Assembly (NCBI RefSeq): GCF_014648075.1
Contig: NZ_BMQK01000023.1
Location: forward strand, 1-64,000
Direction: 5' to 3'
DNA from: Streptomyces ruber
Lineage (GTDB): Bacteria; Actinomycetota; Actinomycetes; Streptomycetales; Streptomycetaceae
DNA length: 64,000 bases
Shown: positions 36,034 through 44,746 of the stretch, one piece after another
Layout of the letters: each line of letters opens with the position of its first letter
How positions within the stretch are numbered: the first letter of the stretch is position 1
Position numbers and translations under genes: made by a program
The notes under the pieces: model-generated
Seen by the model: only the letters and a program-made list of their open reading frames with translations
The model's database searches: none
What the model was told of the DNA's origin: nothing

Positions 36034-36887
36034 ACCACACCACCACCGACGCCCGGGGCCACCGCCCCACGACGACCGGAACGACCGTCGACGCGCTCCG
36101 CGCTGAGCACGCGCGCGCGTGGACGCCACGTGAGGCACGCGCGCGGTTCCGCGCGGGTCTCACCGGTCCCACCGCGGGCATCGCCGCCGGGCACACCCAG
36201 GCCAATCTGATCTCGGTCCCGGCCGACTGGGCGTACGAGATGCTGCTGTTCTGCCAGCGGAACCCCAAGCCGTGCCCGGTGCTGGACGTGACCGACGCCG
36301 GCGCGTGGACCACGCCGCTCGCGCCGGACGCCGACCTGCGCACCGATCTGCCGCGCTACCGGGTGTGGGAGAACGGCCGGCTGGTGGCCGAACCGACGGA
36401 CGTCGTCGACGTCTGGCGCGCGGACCTGGTGTCCTTCCTGATCGGCTGCAGCTTCACCTTCGAGTGGGTCCTCGCCGAGGCGGGCGTGCCCCTGCGCCAT
36501 GTCGAGCAGGGCCGCAACGTGCCCATGTACGTCACGAGCCGTCGCTGCCGTCCCGCGGGACGCCTGCGCGGCCCCATGGTGGTGTCGATGCGGCCGGTGC
36601 CGCCGGAGCACCTGACGGCCGCGATCCGGGAGACCAGCCTGCTCCCGGCCGTGCACGGCGGCCCGGTGCACTGCGGTGAGCCGTCGGGGCTCGGCATCGC
36701 GGACCTGTCCCGTCCCGAGTTCGGCGACGCGGTGGAGCCGGAGCCGGACGACATCCCGGTGTTCTGGGCCTGCGGGGTGACGCCCCAGGCCGTGGTGATG
36801 GCCTCGCGCCCGCCGTTCGCCGTCACCCACGCCCCGGGCCAGATGTTCCTCACCGACGCCCGCGACGAGCAGTACCGCGTGGCCTGA
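36030..36887 (+). CDS. YcsI/DUF1445-family putative hydro-lyase
   Basis: A 285-residue enzyme of the YcsI group, related to D-glutamate cyclase. Recognisable blocks are AGHTQANLISVP, FLIGCSFTFEWVL, NVPMYVTSRRC and FWACGVTPQAVV. Members act on small hydroxy- or amino-acids, and some cyclise D-glutamate to 5-oxoproline. GTG 36030 overlaps the transporter stop (GTGA). The last 37 codons lie inside a tandem duplication, and a second copy follows. A catabolic role for the acid carried by the MFS protein is inferred. Confidence 0.85.
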   Translation: MNHTTTDARGHRPTTTGTTVDALRAEHARAWTPREARARFRAGLTGPTAGIAAGHTQANLISVPADWAYEMLLFCQRNPKPCPVLDVTDAGAWTTPLAPDADLRTDLPRYRVWENGRLVAEPTDVVDVWRADLVSFLIGCSFTFEWVLAEAGVPLRHVEQGRNVPMYVTSRRCRPAGRLRGPMVVSMRPVPPEHLTAAIRETSLLPAVHGGPVHCGEPSGLGIADLSRPEFGDAVEPEPDDIPVFWACGVTPQAVVMASRPPFAVTHAPGQMFLTDARDEQYRVA

Positions 36888-37210
36888 GGCACGGCACAGC
36901 GCGCGACGGCACCCGGTCCCGCGCCCGCCGGTCCTCAGGCGGCGTCGCCCGCGCGTCCACCGGCGGCACGGACGGCACCGGCAGGGCGGCCAGAGGTGAC
37001 GCCCCAGGCCGTCGTGATGGCCTCGCGCCCGCCGTTCGCCGTCACCCACGCCCCGGGCCAGATGTTCCTCACCGACGCCCGCGACGAGCAGTACCGCGTG
37101 GCCTGAGGCACGGCACAGCGCGCGACGGCACCCGGTCCCGCGCCCGCCGGTCCTCAGGCGGCGTCGCCCGCGCGTCCACCGGCGGCACGGACGGCACCGG
37201 CAGGGCGGCC
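36776..37210. repeat. 219-bp tandem duplication
   Basis: Positions 36776-36991 recur at 36995-37210 with one substitution that I can see (G at 36794 against C at 37013). The unit holds the 3' end of the hydro-lyase gene, the intergenic stretch and the 3' end of the decayed SGNH gene that converges on it. No insertion sequence or terminal repeat is visible. Confidence 0.92.
36995..37106 (+). pseudogene. duplicated 3' fragment of the hydro-lyase gene
   Basis: Second copy of the last 37 codons and stop of the 36030-36887 gene, created by the 219-bp duplication. It has no start or ribosome site. A matching minus-strand fragment of the SGNH gene's 3' end is at about 36935-36991. Confidence 0.85.
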
Positions 37211-37950
37211 GGTGCCCCGGACCTGGTGGCGGACCTCCGCCTCGGCGCGGGCGAGGAGCCGCGGCAGCAGGTGGGTGCGCCGCCGTGCGGCCCAGCCGGC
37301 GCCCGCGTGGCCAGCCGCCACCGGGACGCCGACCGGGACGGTCCGGGCAGCCGGGGTGCGGCGCACGGCGCCGCACCGGTGGCGGGCCGCGCGTCCGCGA
37401 GCAGCGCGTGGAAGCGCACCGCGAGCTACCGGTGGCCGCGCTCACCGGAGTGCGGCCGGCCGGCGCTCCCCGTCGCGCGGTCCGCCACCCGGGCGCCTCG
37501 CAGGCGTGCGGGTGGACCGCCCCGTACCGCTCGGAGAGGGCGTGCACCACGGCGTCGACCGCCTGCTGCCGCCGGGCGGGCGGCCCGGCCGGCGCGCGGG
37601 GCGGGCCGAGGAGGGCACCGGGGTCGGGCAGGCAGGCGGTGAGCAGCACGGCGTTCCGCGCGGAAGGCCCCGTACACCTCGTCGAGGCGGGCGGCGACGG
37701 CGTGCAGGCCGAAGGTGCGGCGCGGGGTGTCGTCGACGCCCACGACGACCGGCACGACGTCCGGGCGCAGGGCCGGCGCGGCGGGGGTCTGCCGGTGCAG
37801 GACGTCGTGGGTCCGGGCGCCGCCGACGGCCGGGGCGACGAATGCGGTGCCGGGCCCGAGCCCTTCGGCCAGGAGGGCGGCCCAGCCGCGCCGGCCGCCC
37901 TCGACGGCCACGCCGTTCACATCCGGGGGAAGAACGCGGTCACGGTGGCG
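37154..37950 (-). pseudogene. decayed SGNH/GDSL-type esterase
   Basis: Read on the minus strand in successive frames, this region gives the common Streptomyces SGNH hydrolase. GRRGWAALLAEGLGPGTAF, ALRPDVVPVVVGVDDTPRR and AARLDEVYGAFRAER come first. LLTACLPDPGALLG, VDAVVHALSERYGAVH, RFHALLA and AGWAARRRTHLLP follow in other frames, ending at TGA 37154. At least three frameshifts separate the parts. The N-terminal GDSL block with the nucleophile serine is missing, replaced by unrelated residues. I place the upstream limit only approximately. It cannot make an active enzyme. Confidence 0.8.
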
Positions 37951-38083
37951 ACACGGATACCGGTGCTGTCGCGACGCTGGACGTGATCGCGTCAAAGTGG
38001 ATCTGTCCTCGCGGCTGACGTCCCATGAGCGTCGCCCCCGCGCACGTTCCGCTCCGCGGGCCTCCCCTCCGGGCCACCCGGGT

Positions 38084-39502
38084 TCACACGGCGGGCATGT
38101 CCGGCCCGATCCGGCTGCGTACGGCCGTCTGCACCTCGGCCTCCTCGGCGGGGTCGGCGGCGAGCCTGCGGAGCTGTTCGACCACGCGCGCGGAGCCGGT
38201 CTCGGCGTGCCGGGCGGCGACCTCGCGCGTGGACTCCTCGCAGTCCCAGAGGCACTCGACGGCGAAGCCGGACGGGAAGGAGGGGTCGGTGGCGGCGAGG
38301 GCCCGGGCGGCGCGCCCGCGCAGGTGGGAGGAGGCCGTCTCGCGGTAGACGTGGCGCAGGACGGGGGCGGCGGAGACGATGCCGAGGCGCCCCGCGCCGT
38401 CCACGAGGGTCCACAGGGTGGGCGCGTCGGGCCCCTCGCCCCGTACGGCCTCACGGAGGGCGGCCAGCACCGGACCGCTGTCCCGGGTGCCGCCGCGACA
38501 GGCGAGCACGCGTCCGGCGACGGCGCCGAGCGCGTCGGGGCGGCACGCCCAGCGGCGCGCACGTTCGACGGCGGCGACACTGCGCATCCGCTCGAAGGCG
38601 GCGACGGCGGCCTCGACGACCGCGGCCGAACCGTCGGCCACCGCGCCCTCGATGAGGTCGAGGGCGCCGGGGTCGTCGCTGTCGGCGAGGTAGCGCAGGG
38701 CGGTGCAGCGGGCGCCGTCACCGCCGCCGCGGGCGGCCTCGACGATCTCGGGGCGGTCCTCGGGGCCCGCGACGGCCATGAGGCAGCGGGCGGCCGGGAC
38801 GTGCAGCGCGGCGCCGCGGTCGAGGCCCTGCTGGGCCCAGTCGAAGACGGCCGCGACGCTCCAGCCCGGACGGGGCCCCGAGGAGTCCAGCTGCCGCTGC
38901 CAGCGGTCGAAGCAGCCGGCCTCCCCGGCCTTCCGCACCCGCGCGGCGATCGCCTCGCGGGAGTCCTCGGCCCACAGCCGCCACGGGCGGGGCTCGAAGG
39001 CGTCACGGACGGCGGCGGCGAGTCCGGCCTCGCCCTCGGCGTCGGTGGCGAAGCGCGCGAGGACGGGGGCGGCGAGGGCGCGCAGGCCGGCGTCGTCGTC
39101 CCGGAGGGCGAGCTCGTCGAGGGCCCAGGCCCAGTTGGTGCCGGAGGCGGCGTACCTGCGCAGCAGTTCGAGAGCGTCCCGCCTGCCGTACGAGGCGAGG
39201 TGCCCGAGGACCGCGAGGGCGAGCCCGGTGCGCGACTCGCAGGTGTCGAGGACGTCCTCGGGGGCGAACAGGTGCCGTTCGATCTCGTCGAGCCCGCCGT
39301 GCAGGTCGAGATAGAGCCGGGCGTAGTACAGGGAGCGGTTCTCCACCTGCCAGTCGTGGCGGGGGTCGCTCAGCACACAGTGGTTGAGGGCCGCGAGCGC
39401 GTCGGCCCGCGGGGCGGTGAGCGCGTGCAGCGTGCCGTCGCCGCGGCCCCGCTGCAGCAGGCCGAGCAGCGTACCGCTGGGCGCTATGACCGGTTCGAAC
39501 AT
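38084..39502 (-). CDS. HEAT/ARM-like repeat protein, function unknown
   Basis: A 472-residue soluble protein made of helical hairpin repeats, for example ALDLIEGAVADGSAAVVEAA, APVLRHVYRETA and EVAARHAETGSARVVEQL, with LASYGRRDALELLRRYA in the first half. This is a scaffold-like architecture with no catalytic motif. The start ATG 39502 is preceded by GTGAGG; GTG 39517 is an in-frame alternative. It probably has its own promoter. The 286 bp upstream (39518-39803) hold nothing I can support. Confidence 0.82.
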   Translation of the reverse strand: MFEPVIAPSGTLLGLLQRGRGDGTLHALTAPRADALAALNHCVLSDPRHDWQVENRSLYYARLYLDLHGGLDEIERHLFAPEDVLDTCESRTGLALAVLGHLASYGRRDALELLRRYAASGTNWAWALDELALRDDDAGLRALAAPVLARFATDAEGEAGLAAAVRDAFEPRPWRLWAEDSREAIAARVRKAGEAGCFDRWQRQLDSSGPRPGWSVAAVFDWAQQGLDRGAALHVPAARCLMAVAGPEDRPEIVEAARGGGDGARCTALRYLADSDDPGALDLIEGAVADGSAAVVEAAVAAFERMRSVAAVERARRWACRPDALGAVAGRVLACRGGTRDSGPVLAALREAVRGEGPDAPTLWTLVDGAGRLGIVSAAPVLRHVYRETASSHLRGRAARALAATDPSFPSGFAVECLWDCEESTREVAARHAETGSARVVEQLRRLAADPAEEAEVQTAVRSRIGPDMPAV

Positions 39503-39803
39503 GGGAAACAGCCTCACATCAAGCGTCGACGCAACCGTGGTCCTGCACTACCTGGCCGCGTGACAACACGTCGGAGCGCCCGCCGTCTTCTGCTTGCTGT
39601 GGCCCATCGTCCTCTGCCTCTCGTCGGTGGCCCTCGCGGACCGCATCACGGCCCGCGCGGTGCGGCAACACCTGCCCGGCCATCGCGTCCGTGAATCACG
39701 ACGTCATGATGACCCGGCGGTTCTTCCTGCCGCGACCGATATTTCCGGCGGCCCCGTACCGCCTCCCCCGTATCTCGTGTTCTTGCTGGTCCGGACGTGC
39801 GGA

Positions 39804-40196
39804 TCAGTGTGCGCCGAACAGTTCCAGCAGCTCCGTCTTGGCGAACATGCGCGCGGTGTCGACGGCCGACGGCGTGCCGGCGTGCGGGTCGGCGCCACCG
39901 TCGAGCAACGCGCGGATGACCTCCTGCTCGCCCTTGAAGACGGCTCCCGCGAGCGGCGTCTGGCCTCGGTCGTTGGCGCGGTCGGCCTCCGCGCCGCGCT
40001 CCAGGAGGGCGCGCACGGCCTCGGCGTGGCCGTGGTAGGCCGCGAGCATCACGAGCGTGTCGCCCCGGTCGTTGGTGAGGTTGGCCGGAACGCCCGCGTC
40101 TACGTACGCCACGAGCTCCTCCGTACGGCCGCGGCGCGCCAGGTCGAAGATCTTCGTCGCGAGCTCGATGACCTCGGGGTCGAGGGCTTCACTCAT
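39804..40196 (-). CDS. ankyrin-repeat protein
   Basis: A 130-residue cytoplasmic protein with three to four ankyrin repeats, seen in NDRGDTLVMLAAYHGHAEAV, NDRGQTPLAGAVFKGEQEVI and the flanking half repeats. It is a protein-interaction module; the partner is unknown. The start MSEALDPEVIEL at 40196 is preceded by GAGAGGCGGTCCGGTG. It diverges from smeA across a relatively AT-rich 323-bp region. Confidence 0.88.
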   Translation of the reverse strand: MSEALDPEVIELATKIFDLARRGRTEELVAYVDAGVPANLTNDRGDTLVMLAAYHGHAEAVRALLERGAEADRANDRGQTPLAGAVFKGEQEVIRALLDGGADPHAGTPSAVDTARMFAKTELLELFGAH

Positions 40197-40429
40197 CACC
40201 GGACCGCCTCTCAAGCAGCAGTGCGGGCTCGGTCGGGCCCGCCGGACAAGGTGGGTGCGCACGACGGCGGGTCGGCGCCGCCGTACGGGTGAATCGCCAG
40301 GGTACTGGGCTCGGCACGCACATGACCGGACCCACCCGAGGCAAAGATCACAGCGAACCCGGCCGGGCGCAACACCGCTGGCCGGACGGGCCGGGAAGGA
40401 CTGCGCCAATCAGGTGAAACTGTCACATA

Positions 40430-40459
40430 TTCACCCAATTGCACCTTTTATCGTATAGA
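40430..40459 (+). promoter_or_regulatory. candidate smeA promoter
   Basis: TTCACC at 40430-40435 and TATAGA at 40454-40459 are 18 bp apart, in the most AT-rich stretch of this part of the window, 60 bp before smeA. The -10 is good and the -35 weak. In S. coelicolor the operon is reported to depend on whi genes. Confidence 0.35.
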
Positions 40460-40519
40460 TACATCTTGTGACCCTGGAAAAACTGACGGTGACTGTCCCC
40501 ACCAACCAGGAGAGCACAA

Positions 40520-40714
40520 ATGATCCTTTCCATGTCAGGCGTCGTCCTGCTCGGCATCATCGTCTTCCTCTTCTTCCGCAAGGACGGACTGAAGGCCTCG
40601 CACGCCATCGTGGCCACGCTGTTCGGCTTCTACCTCGCCAGCACGGCCATCGCGCCGAGCATCAAGGCGGGCGGTGAGAGCCTCGCGAGCCTCCTCGGCG
40701 GTATCAGCTTCTGA
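40520..40714 (+). CDS. smeA: SmeA, small membrane protein of sporulation septa
   Basis: A 64-residue protein with two hydrophobic segments (about 5-19 and 27-47) joined by a short basic loop (FFRKDGLKAS). In S. coelicolor SmeA is known to localise the DNA-translocase-like SffA to sporulation septa. Size, topology and the directly following sffA gene (49 bp) fit. ATG 40520 follows AGGAGAG. The name comes from memory of the S. coelicolor pair. Confidence 0.85.
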   Translation: MILSMSGVVLLGIIVFLFFRKDGLKASHAIVATLFGFYLASTAIAPSIKAGGESLASLLGGISF

Positions 40715-40763
40715 CCCCCGTCCCCTCCGCACGCACCCCCGTCCCCGTCCGTAGGAGACCGCA

Positions 40764-42410
40764 GTGGCCCGGCGTCCCCTTCCCCGCTTCCCCCGCAGTC
40801 CGATCGACGGCAGCGCGTACCTCGCCCGGGGCCGGGAACTGGCCCGGACGACGGCCGACGGTGCCACCGACGTCCTGCACCCGCTGATCATGATCATCCG
40901 TGGCCTGCGCCGGCTCGCGGCCGCCGGCCGGCGCAAGTGGGCCGACACCCCGAAGGACAAGCGCAGTTCGCTGTTCTTCCTGGTGGCCTCGGTGGTCCTG
41001 GTCGTCGCCCTGGTGCCGTACGGACCGCTGCTCGCCGTCATCGGACTGATGGCGGCGGCAGCGTGGCAGGGCCGCGAGCCCGCGAAACCGGCACCCACGG
41101 GTCCGGACGAGGAGCGGGCGGAGCGCCTCGGCTCGCTGTACGAGGCCCTGGTGCCGTACTTCGCGGCGGCCGCCGACCCGGAGCCCCTGTACACCCACGG
41201 CGGCGACTGGAACAAGGCGTTCCCCTCGTACGACTTCGACGACGGCGGGCGGATCCGCCACCTGGAGATCCGTTACCCCGCGTACTTCACGGACGGCGAG
41301 CCCGAGTCCCGCGCGCGGATCGAGCATCTGCTGCACGCCAAGGCGGGCCGCGGCCGCGAGTACCTCTTCGACTGGGACGAGGAGGGCAACCAGCTCACGG
41401 TGACCGTCCTCGCCCCGCTGGCCACCGACATCACGGCCCAGCGCTTCGTCACGGCACCGGGCGAGACGGTGCTCGGCTTCACCGACGCGACCGGCGTACG
41501 GCGCACCCTGCCGCTCGGCCAGGGCGGCGAGCAGCGGGACGTGCCCCCGGTCGTGTGGCGCACGGGTGCGCGCTCCACGGAACCGCACCTGCTGGTCGTG
41601 GGGCAGCCGGGCAGCGGTACGACGACCCTGCTGCGCTCCGTCGCGCTGCAGGCGCTCCGGCACGGCGACGTGGTGGTCGTCGAGGGCGGCGGCACCGGCG
41701 AGTACGCGTGTCTGACCGGCCGGAGGGGCGTGCTGGCCGTGGAGTGCGGTCTGGCCGGCGCGCTGGCCAGCCTGGAGTGGGCGGCGCACGAGACGGAACG
41801 CCGGCTGATCGCCGCCAACCGCGCGCGCCAGGCGGGCCTGCCGACGCCGGAGGACGCCCGGCGTCCCCTGTGGATCCTGCTGGACCGGCCGAGCGCGCTC
41901 GGCCACCTGGCCGCCGCCGACGGCGGCCCCGACCCGCAGTCCCTCCTCCAGGTGCCGCTGCGCCACGGCCGTCCGGCGAACGTCACCGTCGTCGTGGCCG
42001 AGCAGTTCGACGGCCTGGACGCGGTCTGTGACGCCGTACGGCAGCACACACGCGCGCGCGTGGTGCTCGGTCCCGCGCTCCCCGAGCAGCTGGAGGCGGT
42101 GCTGGGCGCGCTGCCGCGGACCACACCTGCCGCGGACCTGCCGCCCGGCCGCGGTTACGCCCGGCTCGGCGGGGGCCCGGTGCACCGCCTGCAGGTCCCG
42201 GTCACCCCGGACCCGTACGACGACGCCACGAGCGACGAGCACCGCCGGGCGGTGCTGGACCTGCTGCCGGACGAGGTGGCCCCCACCGAGGCGGCACCGC
42301 GGGAAGCCGCTCCCGCACCGCCGCGGCCGGACGCCGGCACGGCACCGCCGACGACGGCACCGCCGCCGAGCGATGCCGTGTCCACCGAGGTGGCGGTGGC
42401 CGAAGGCTGA
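40764..42410 (+). CDS. sffA: SffA, SpoIIIE/FtsK-like protein
   Basis: A 548-residue membrane-linked FtsK/SpoIIIE-like protein. A basic N-terminus precedes two closely spaced membrane segments (about 71-100; LFFLVASVVLVVALVPYGPL). The P-loop domain follows, with VVGQPGSGTTTLLRS at 279-293, Walker B-like LWILLDRPS and a Pro/Ala-rich tail. The invariant Walker A lysine is replaced by Thr286, so ATP hydrolysis is doubtful. GTG 40764 follows GGAG. SmeA, encoded just upstream, recruits it to septa during spore-chromosome segregation in S. coelicolor. Confidence 0.85.
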   Translation: MARRPLPRFPRSPIDGSAYLARGRELARTTADGATDVLHPLIMIIRGLRRLAAAGRRKWADTPKDKRSSLFFLVASVVLVVALVPYGPLLAVIGLMAAAAWQGREPAKPAPTGPDEERAERLGSLYEALVPYFAAAADPEPLYTHGGDWNKAFPSYDFDDGGRIRHLEIRYPAYFTDGEPESRARIEHLLHAKAGRGREYLFDWDEEGNQLTVTVLAPLATDITAQRFVTAPGETVLGFTDATGVRRTLPLGQGGEQRDVPPVVWRTGARSTEPHLLVVGQPGSGTTTLLRSVALQALRHGDVVVVEGGGTGEYACLTGRRGVLAVECGLAGALASLEWAAHETERRLIAANRARQAGLPTPEDARRPLWILLDRPSALGHLAAADGGPDPQSLLQVPLRHGRPANVTVVVAEQFDGLDAVCDAVRQHTRARVVLGPALPEQLEAVLGALPRTTPAADLPPGRGYARLGGGPVHRLQVPVTPDPYDDATSDEHRRAVLDLLPDEVAPTEAAPREAAPAPPRPDAGTAPPTTAPPPSDAVSTEVAVAEG

Positions 42411-42439
42411 CGAGCCGGCCGGGGCGGGCCCGGCCGGCC

Positions 42440-43936
42440 TCACGCCACGTACGTCCGCGGCTCCGCGGTACCGGAGGTCCCCGTGCGCACCAGGTGTGCC
42501 GCCGTCGCCAGGCGGGCGGCCGCCTCGTCGGCCACCGCGCCGCCCACGGTGAACGGCAGCCGGACGTACCCCTCGAACGCCCCGTCCACGCCGAAGCGCG
42601 GCCCCGAGGGAACCCGCACACCGACCCGCTCGCCTGCCTCGGCGATCCGTGAGCCCGACAGGCCCCCGGTGCGCACCCACAGGGTGAGGCCGCCCCGGGG
42701 CACCGCGAACCCCCAGTCGGGCAGCTCCCGGCGGAGGGCGGCGACCAGCGCGTCCCGGTTGTCACGGGCCTGGGCCCGGCGCACGCCCACGGCCTCCTCC
42801 CAGCCACCGGTGCTCATCAGCCAGTTGACGGCCAGCTGTTCGAGGACCGGGGTGCCGAGGTCGGCGTACGCACGGGCCGCGACCAGGCTGCGGATCACGT
42901 CCGGCGCGGCGCGCACCCAGCCGATGCGCAGCCCCGCCCAGAACGCCTTGCTCGCCGAGCCGACCGTGATCACGGTCGAGCCCGCCGGGTCGAAGCCGCA
43001 GACCGGCCGGGGCATTTCCACGTCCGCGTCGAGGTGCAGCTCGCTCATGGTCTCGTCGACGACGAGCACGGTCCCGGCGGCGCGGGCCGCGTCGACGAGC
43101 CGGCGCCGCTGGTCCTCGTCGGCGAGCGCGCCGGTCGGGTTGTGGAAGTCGGCCACGACGTAACCGAGCCGGGGCGCCGCGTCGCGCAGCACCTGCCGCC
43201 AGCGGTCCACGTCCCATCCGGCGAGCTCCTCGGCCATCGCGACGGGCACCAGCCGGGCGCCCGCCTCACGCATCAACTGGAGGATGTTGGCGTAACTGGG
43301 GGACTCGACGGCGATGCGCTCGCCGCGCGGCGCGAACAGATGGCAGATCGCGTCGATCGCGCCCATGGCACCGGTGGTGACCATGATCTGCTCGGGCATC
43401 GTGGGGATCCCGCGCGCGGTGTAGCGGTCGGCGAGCAGCGCGCGCAGCGCGGGCAGCCCGGCCGGGTAGTCGCCGTGCGTGTGCGCGTACGGCGGCAGCT
43501 CCTCCAGAGCGCCCCGCACGGCCCGGGTGAGCCAGGGCTCGGGGGCGGGCAGGGCGGCCGTACCGAGATCGATCACGGAGCCGAGCGCCTCGGGCGGCAG
43601 CGGCTCCAGCCCGCGCGCGGGCAGGGGGTTACCGGCCGGAACGGCGGTCCAGCTGCCCGCTCCCCGGCGCGACTCCAGAAACCCCTCGGTGCGCAGGGCC
43701 TCGTAGGCCGCCGCGACCGTCGTACGGCTGACGGACAGGGCGAGCGCGAGTTCCCGCTCGGCGGGCAGCCGGGCGGCGACCGGGACCCGGCCCTCCAGCA
43801 CCAGCAGCCGGATGCCGTCGGCGAGCGCCCGGTAGGCGGGCGGACGGCGGCTGCCGGGGCCCGCGGGGCGCTCCTGCTGGGAGTTGAGCTGCCGCGCGAG
43901 CTGAACCGCGCCCACCGCCGAAGTCCACTGCGCCAT
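42440..43936 (-). CDS. MocR/PdxR-type regulator with aminotransferase domain
   Basis: A 498-residue fusion of a GntR winged-helix domain (about 25-95; LPAERELALALSVSRTTVAAAYEAL) and a fold-type I aminotransferase domain. The PLP lysine is Lys330 in VGSASKAFWAGLRIGW, with VVADFHNPTGALAD and VVDETMSEL also typical. Such proteins usually regulate, using PLP as ligand, rather than transaminate. It diverges from a YczE-type membrane protein across 102 bp, the same pair as yczR-yczE in Bacillus. Confidence 0.9.
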   Translation of the reverse strand: MAQWTSAVGAVQLARQLNSQQERPAGPGSRRPPAYRALADGIRLLVLEGRVPVAARLPAERELALALSVSRTTVAAAYEALRTEGFLESRRGAGSWTAVPAGNPLPARGLEPLPPEALGSVIDLGTAALPAPEPWLTRAVRGALEELPPYAHTHGDYPAGLPALRALLADRYTARGIPTMPEQIMVTTGAMGAIDAICHLFAPRGERIAVESPSYANILQLMREAGARLVPVAMAEELAGWDVDRWRQVLRDAAPRLGYVVADFHNPTGALADEDQRRRLVDAARAAGTVLVVDETMSELHLDADVEMPRPVCGFDPAGSTVITVGSASKAFWAGLRIGWVRAAPDVIRSLVAARAYADLGTPVLEQLAVNWLMSTGGWEEAVGVRRAQARDNRDALVAALRRELPDWGFAVPRGGLTLWVRTGGLSGSRIAEAGERVGVRVPSGPRFGVDGAFEGYVRLPFTVGGAVADEAAARLATAAHLVRTGTSGTAEPRTYVA

Positions 43937-44038
43937 GATGTGCGGTCCACCTTCCCCGGATTGGCCATGGATGGCGTTCTCCGCCAGGCCACAGAGTGAC
44001 ATGCGCCAGGCCACCGCCACCACCCGAGGGGGAACACC

Positions 44039-44746
44039 TTGTCCGCCGTCCCGCCCGTGCCATCCACTCCGTCCGTCCCGGCCAACCCCTCCGTCCCGTC
44101 CGCACCCCGCCGCCTCGGACGGCGGCTGCTCCAGCTGTACGCCGGTCTCGCGCTGTACGGGGCGAGCGTCGCGCTGCTCGTGCAGGCGGGGCTGGGTCTG
44201 GAGCCGTGGGGCGTGCTGCACCAAGGGCTGGCCGGGCGGACCGGGCTGACGATCGGTGTGGTGTCGATCGGCGTCGGCGCCCTGGTGCTGCTGCTGTGGG
44301 TCCCGCTGCGCCAGCGGCCGGGCCTCGGCACGGTCTCCAACGTCCTCGTGGTGGGCCTCGTGATGGACGCCACACTCGCGGCGGTACCGGAGCCACGTAG
44401 CCTGGCCGTCCGCGTGCCGCTGCTGTGCGCCGGCGTCGTCCTGAACGGCGCGGCGACCGGCCTGTACATCGCGGCGCGGCTCGGTCCCGGCCCGCGCGAC
44501 GGGCTGATGACGGGTCTGCACCGGCGCACCGGGCGCTCGGTCCGGCTGGTGCGGACGGCGGTGGAGGTGGCCGTGGTGGCCACCGGCTTCGCCCTGGGCG
44601 GCACGGTCGGCGTCGGCACCGTTCTCTACGCGCTGACCATCGGCCCGCTGGCGCAGCTCTTCCTCCGGCTGTTCGCCGTGCCCTCGGCGGGCGGCAGCGC
44701 CGTCGTCGCCTCCGGGCCACCCCGGGGGGCGATACTGCGCGGGTGA
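44039..44746 (+). CDS. YczE/YyaS/YitT-family membrane protein
   Basis: A 235-residue integral membrane protein with about five hydrophobic segments after a Pro/Ser-rich tail. GLGLEPWGVLHQGLA and ARLGPGPRDGLMTGL are family blocks. The start is TTG 44039, preceded by GAGGGGGA; no better start is near. Divergent from the MocR-type regulator, it is the probable target gene. Its stop overlaps the next start. The cargo or role is not known. Confidence 0.85.
   Translation: MSAVPPVPSTPSVPANPSVPSAPRRLGRRLLQLYAGLALYGASVALLVQAGLGLEPWGVLHQGLAGRTGLTIGVVSIGVGALVLLLWVPLRQRPGLGTVSNVLVVGLVMDATLAAVPEPRSLAVRVPLLCAGVVLNGAATGLYIAARLGPGPRDGLMTGLHRRTGRSVRLVRTAVEVAVVATGFALGGTVGVGTVLYALTIGPLAQLFLRLFAVPSAGGSAVVASGPPRGAILRG

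Noticed and set aside
36776..37210. Duplication considered as an insertion sequence or att site
   Set aside because: No transposase, terminal repeats, tRNA or integrase nearby; the unit is just two gene ends in tandem.
39518..39803. Plus-strand frame starting near 39594 with a hydrophobic start
   Set aside because: No convincing ribosome site, the frame runs through the opposite-strand ankyrin gene, and composition turns Arg/Gly-rich.
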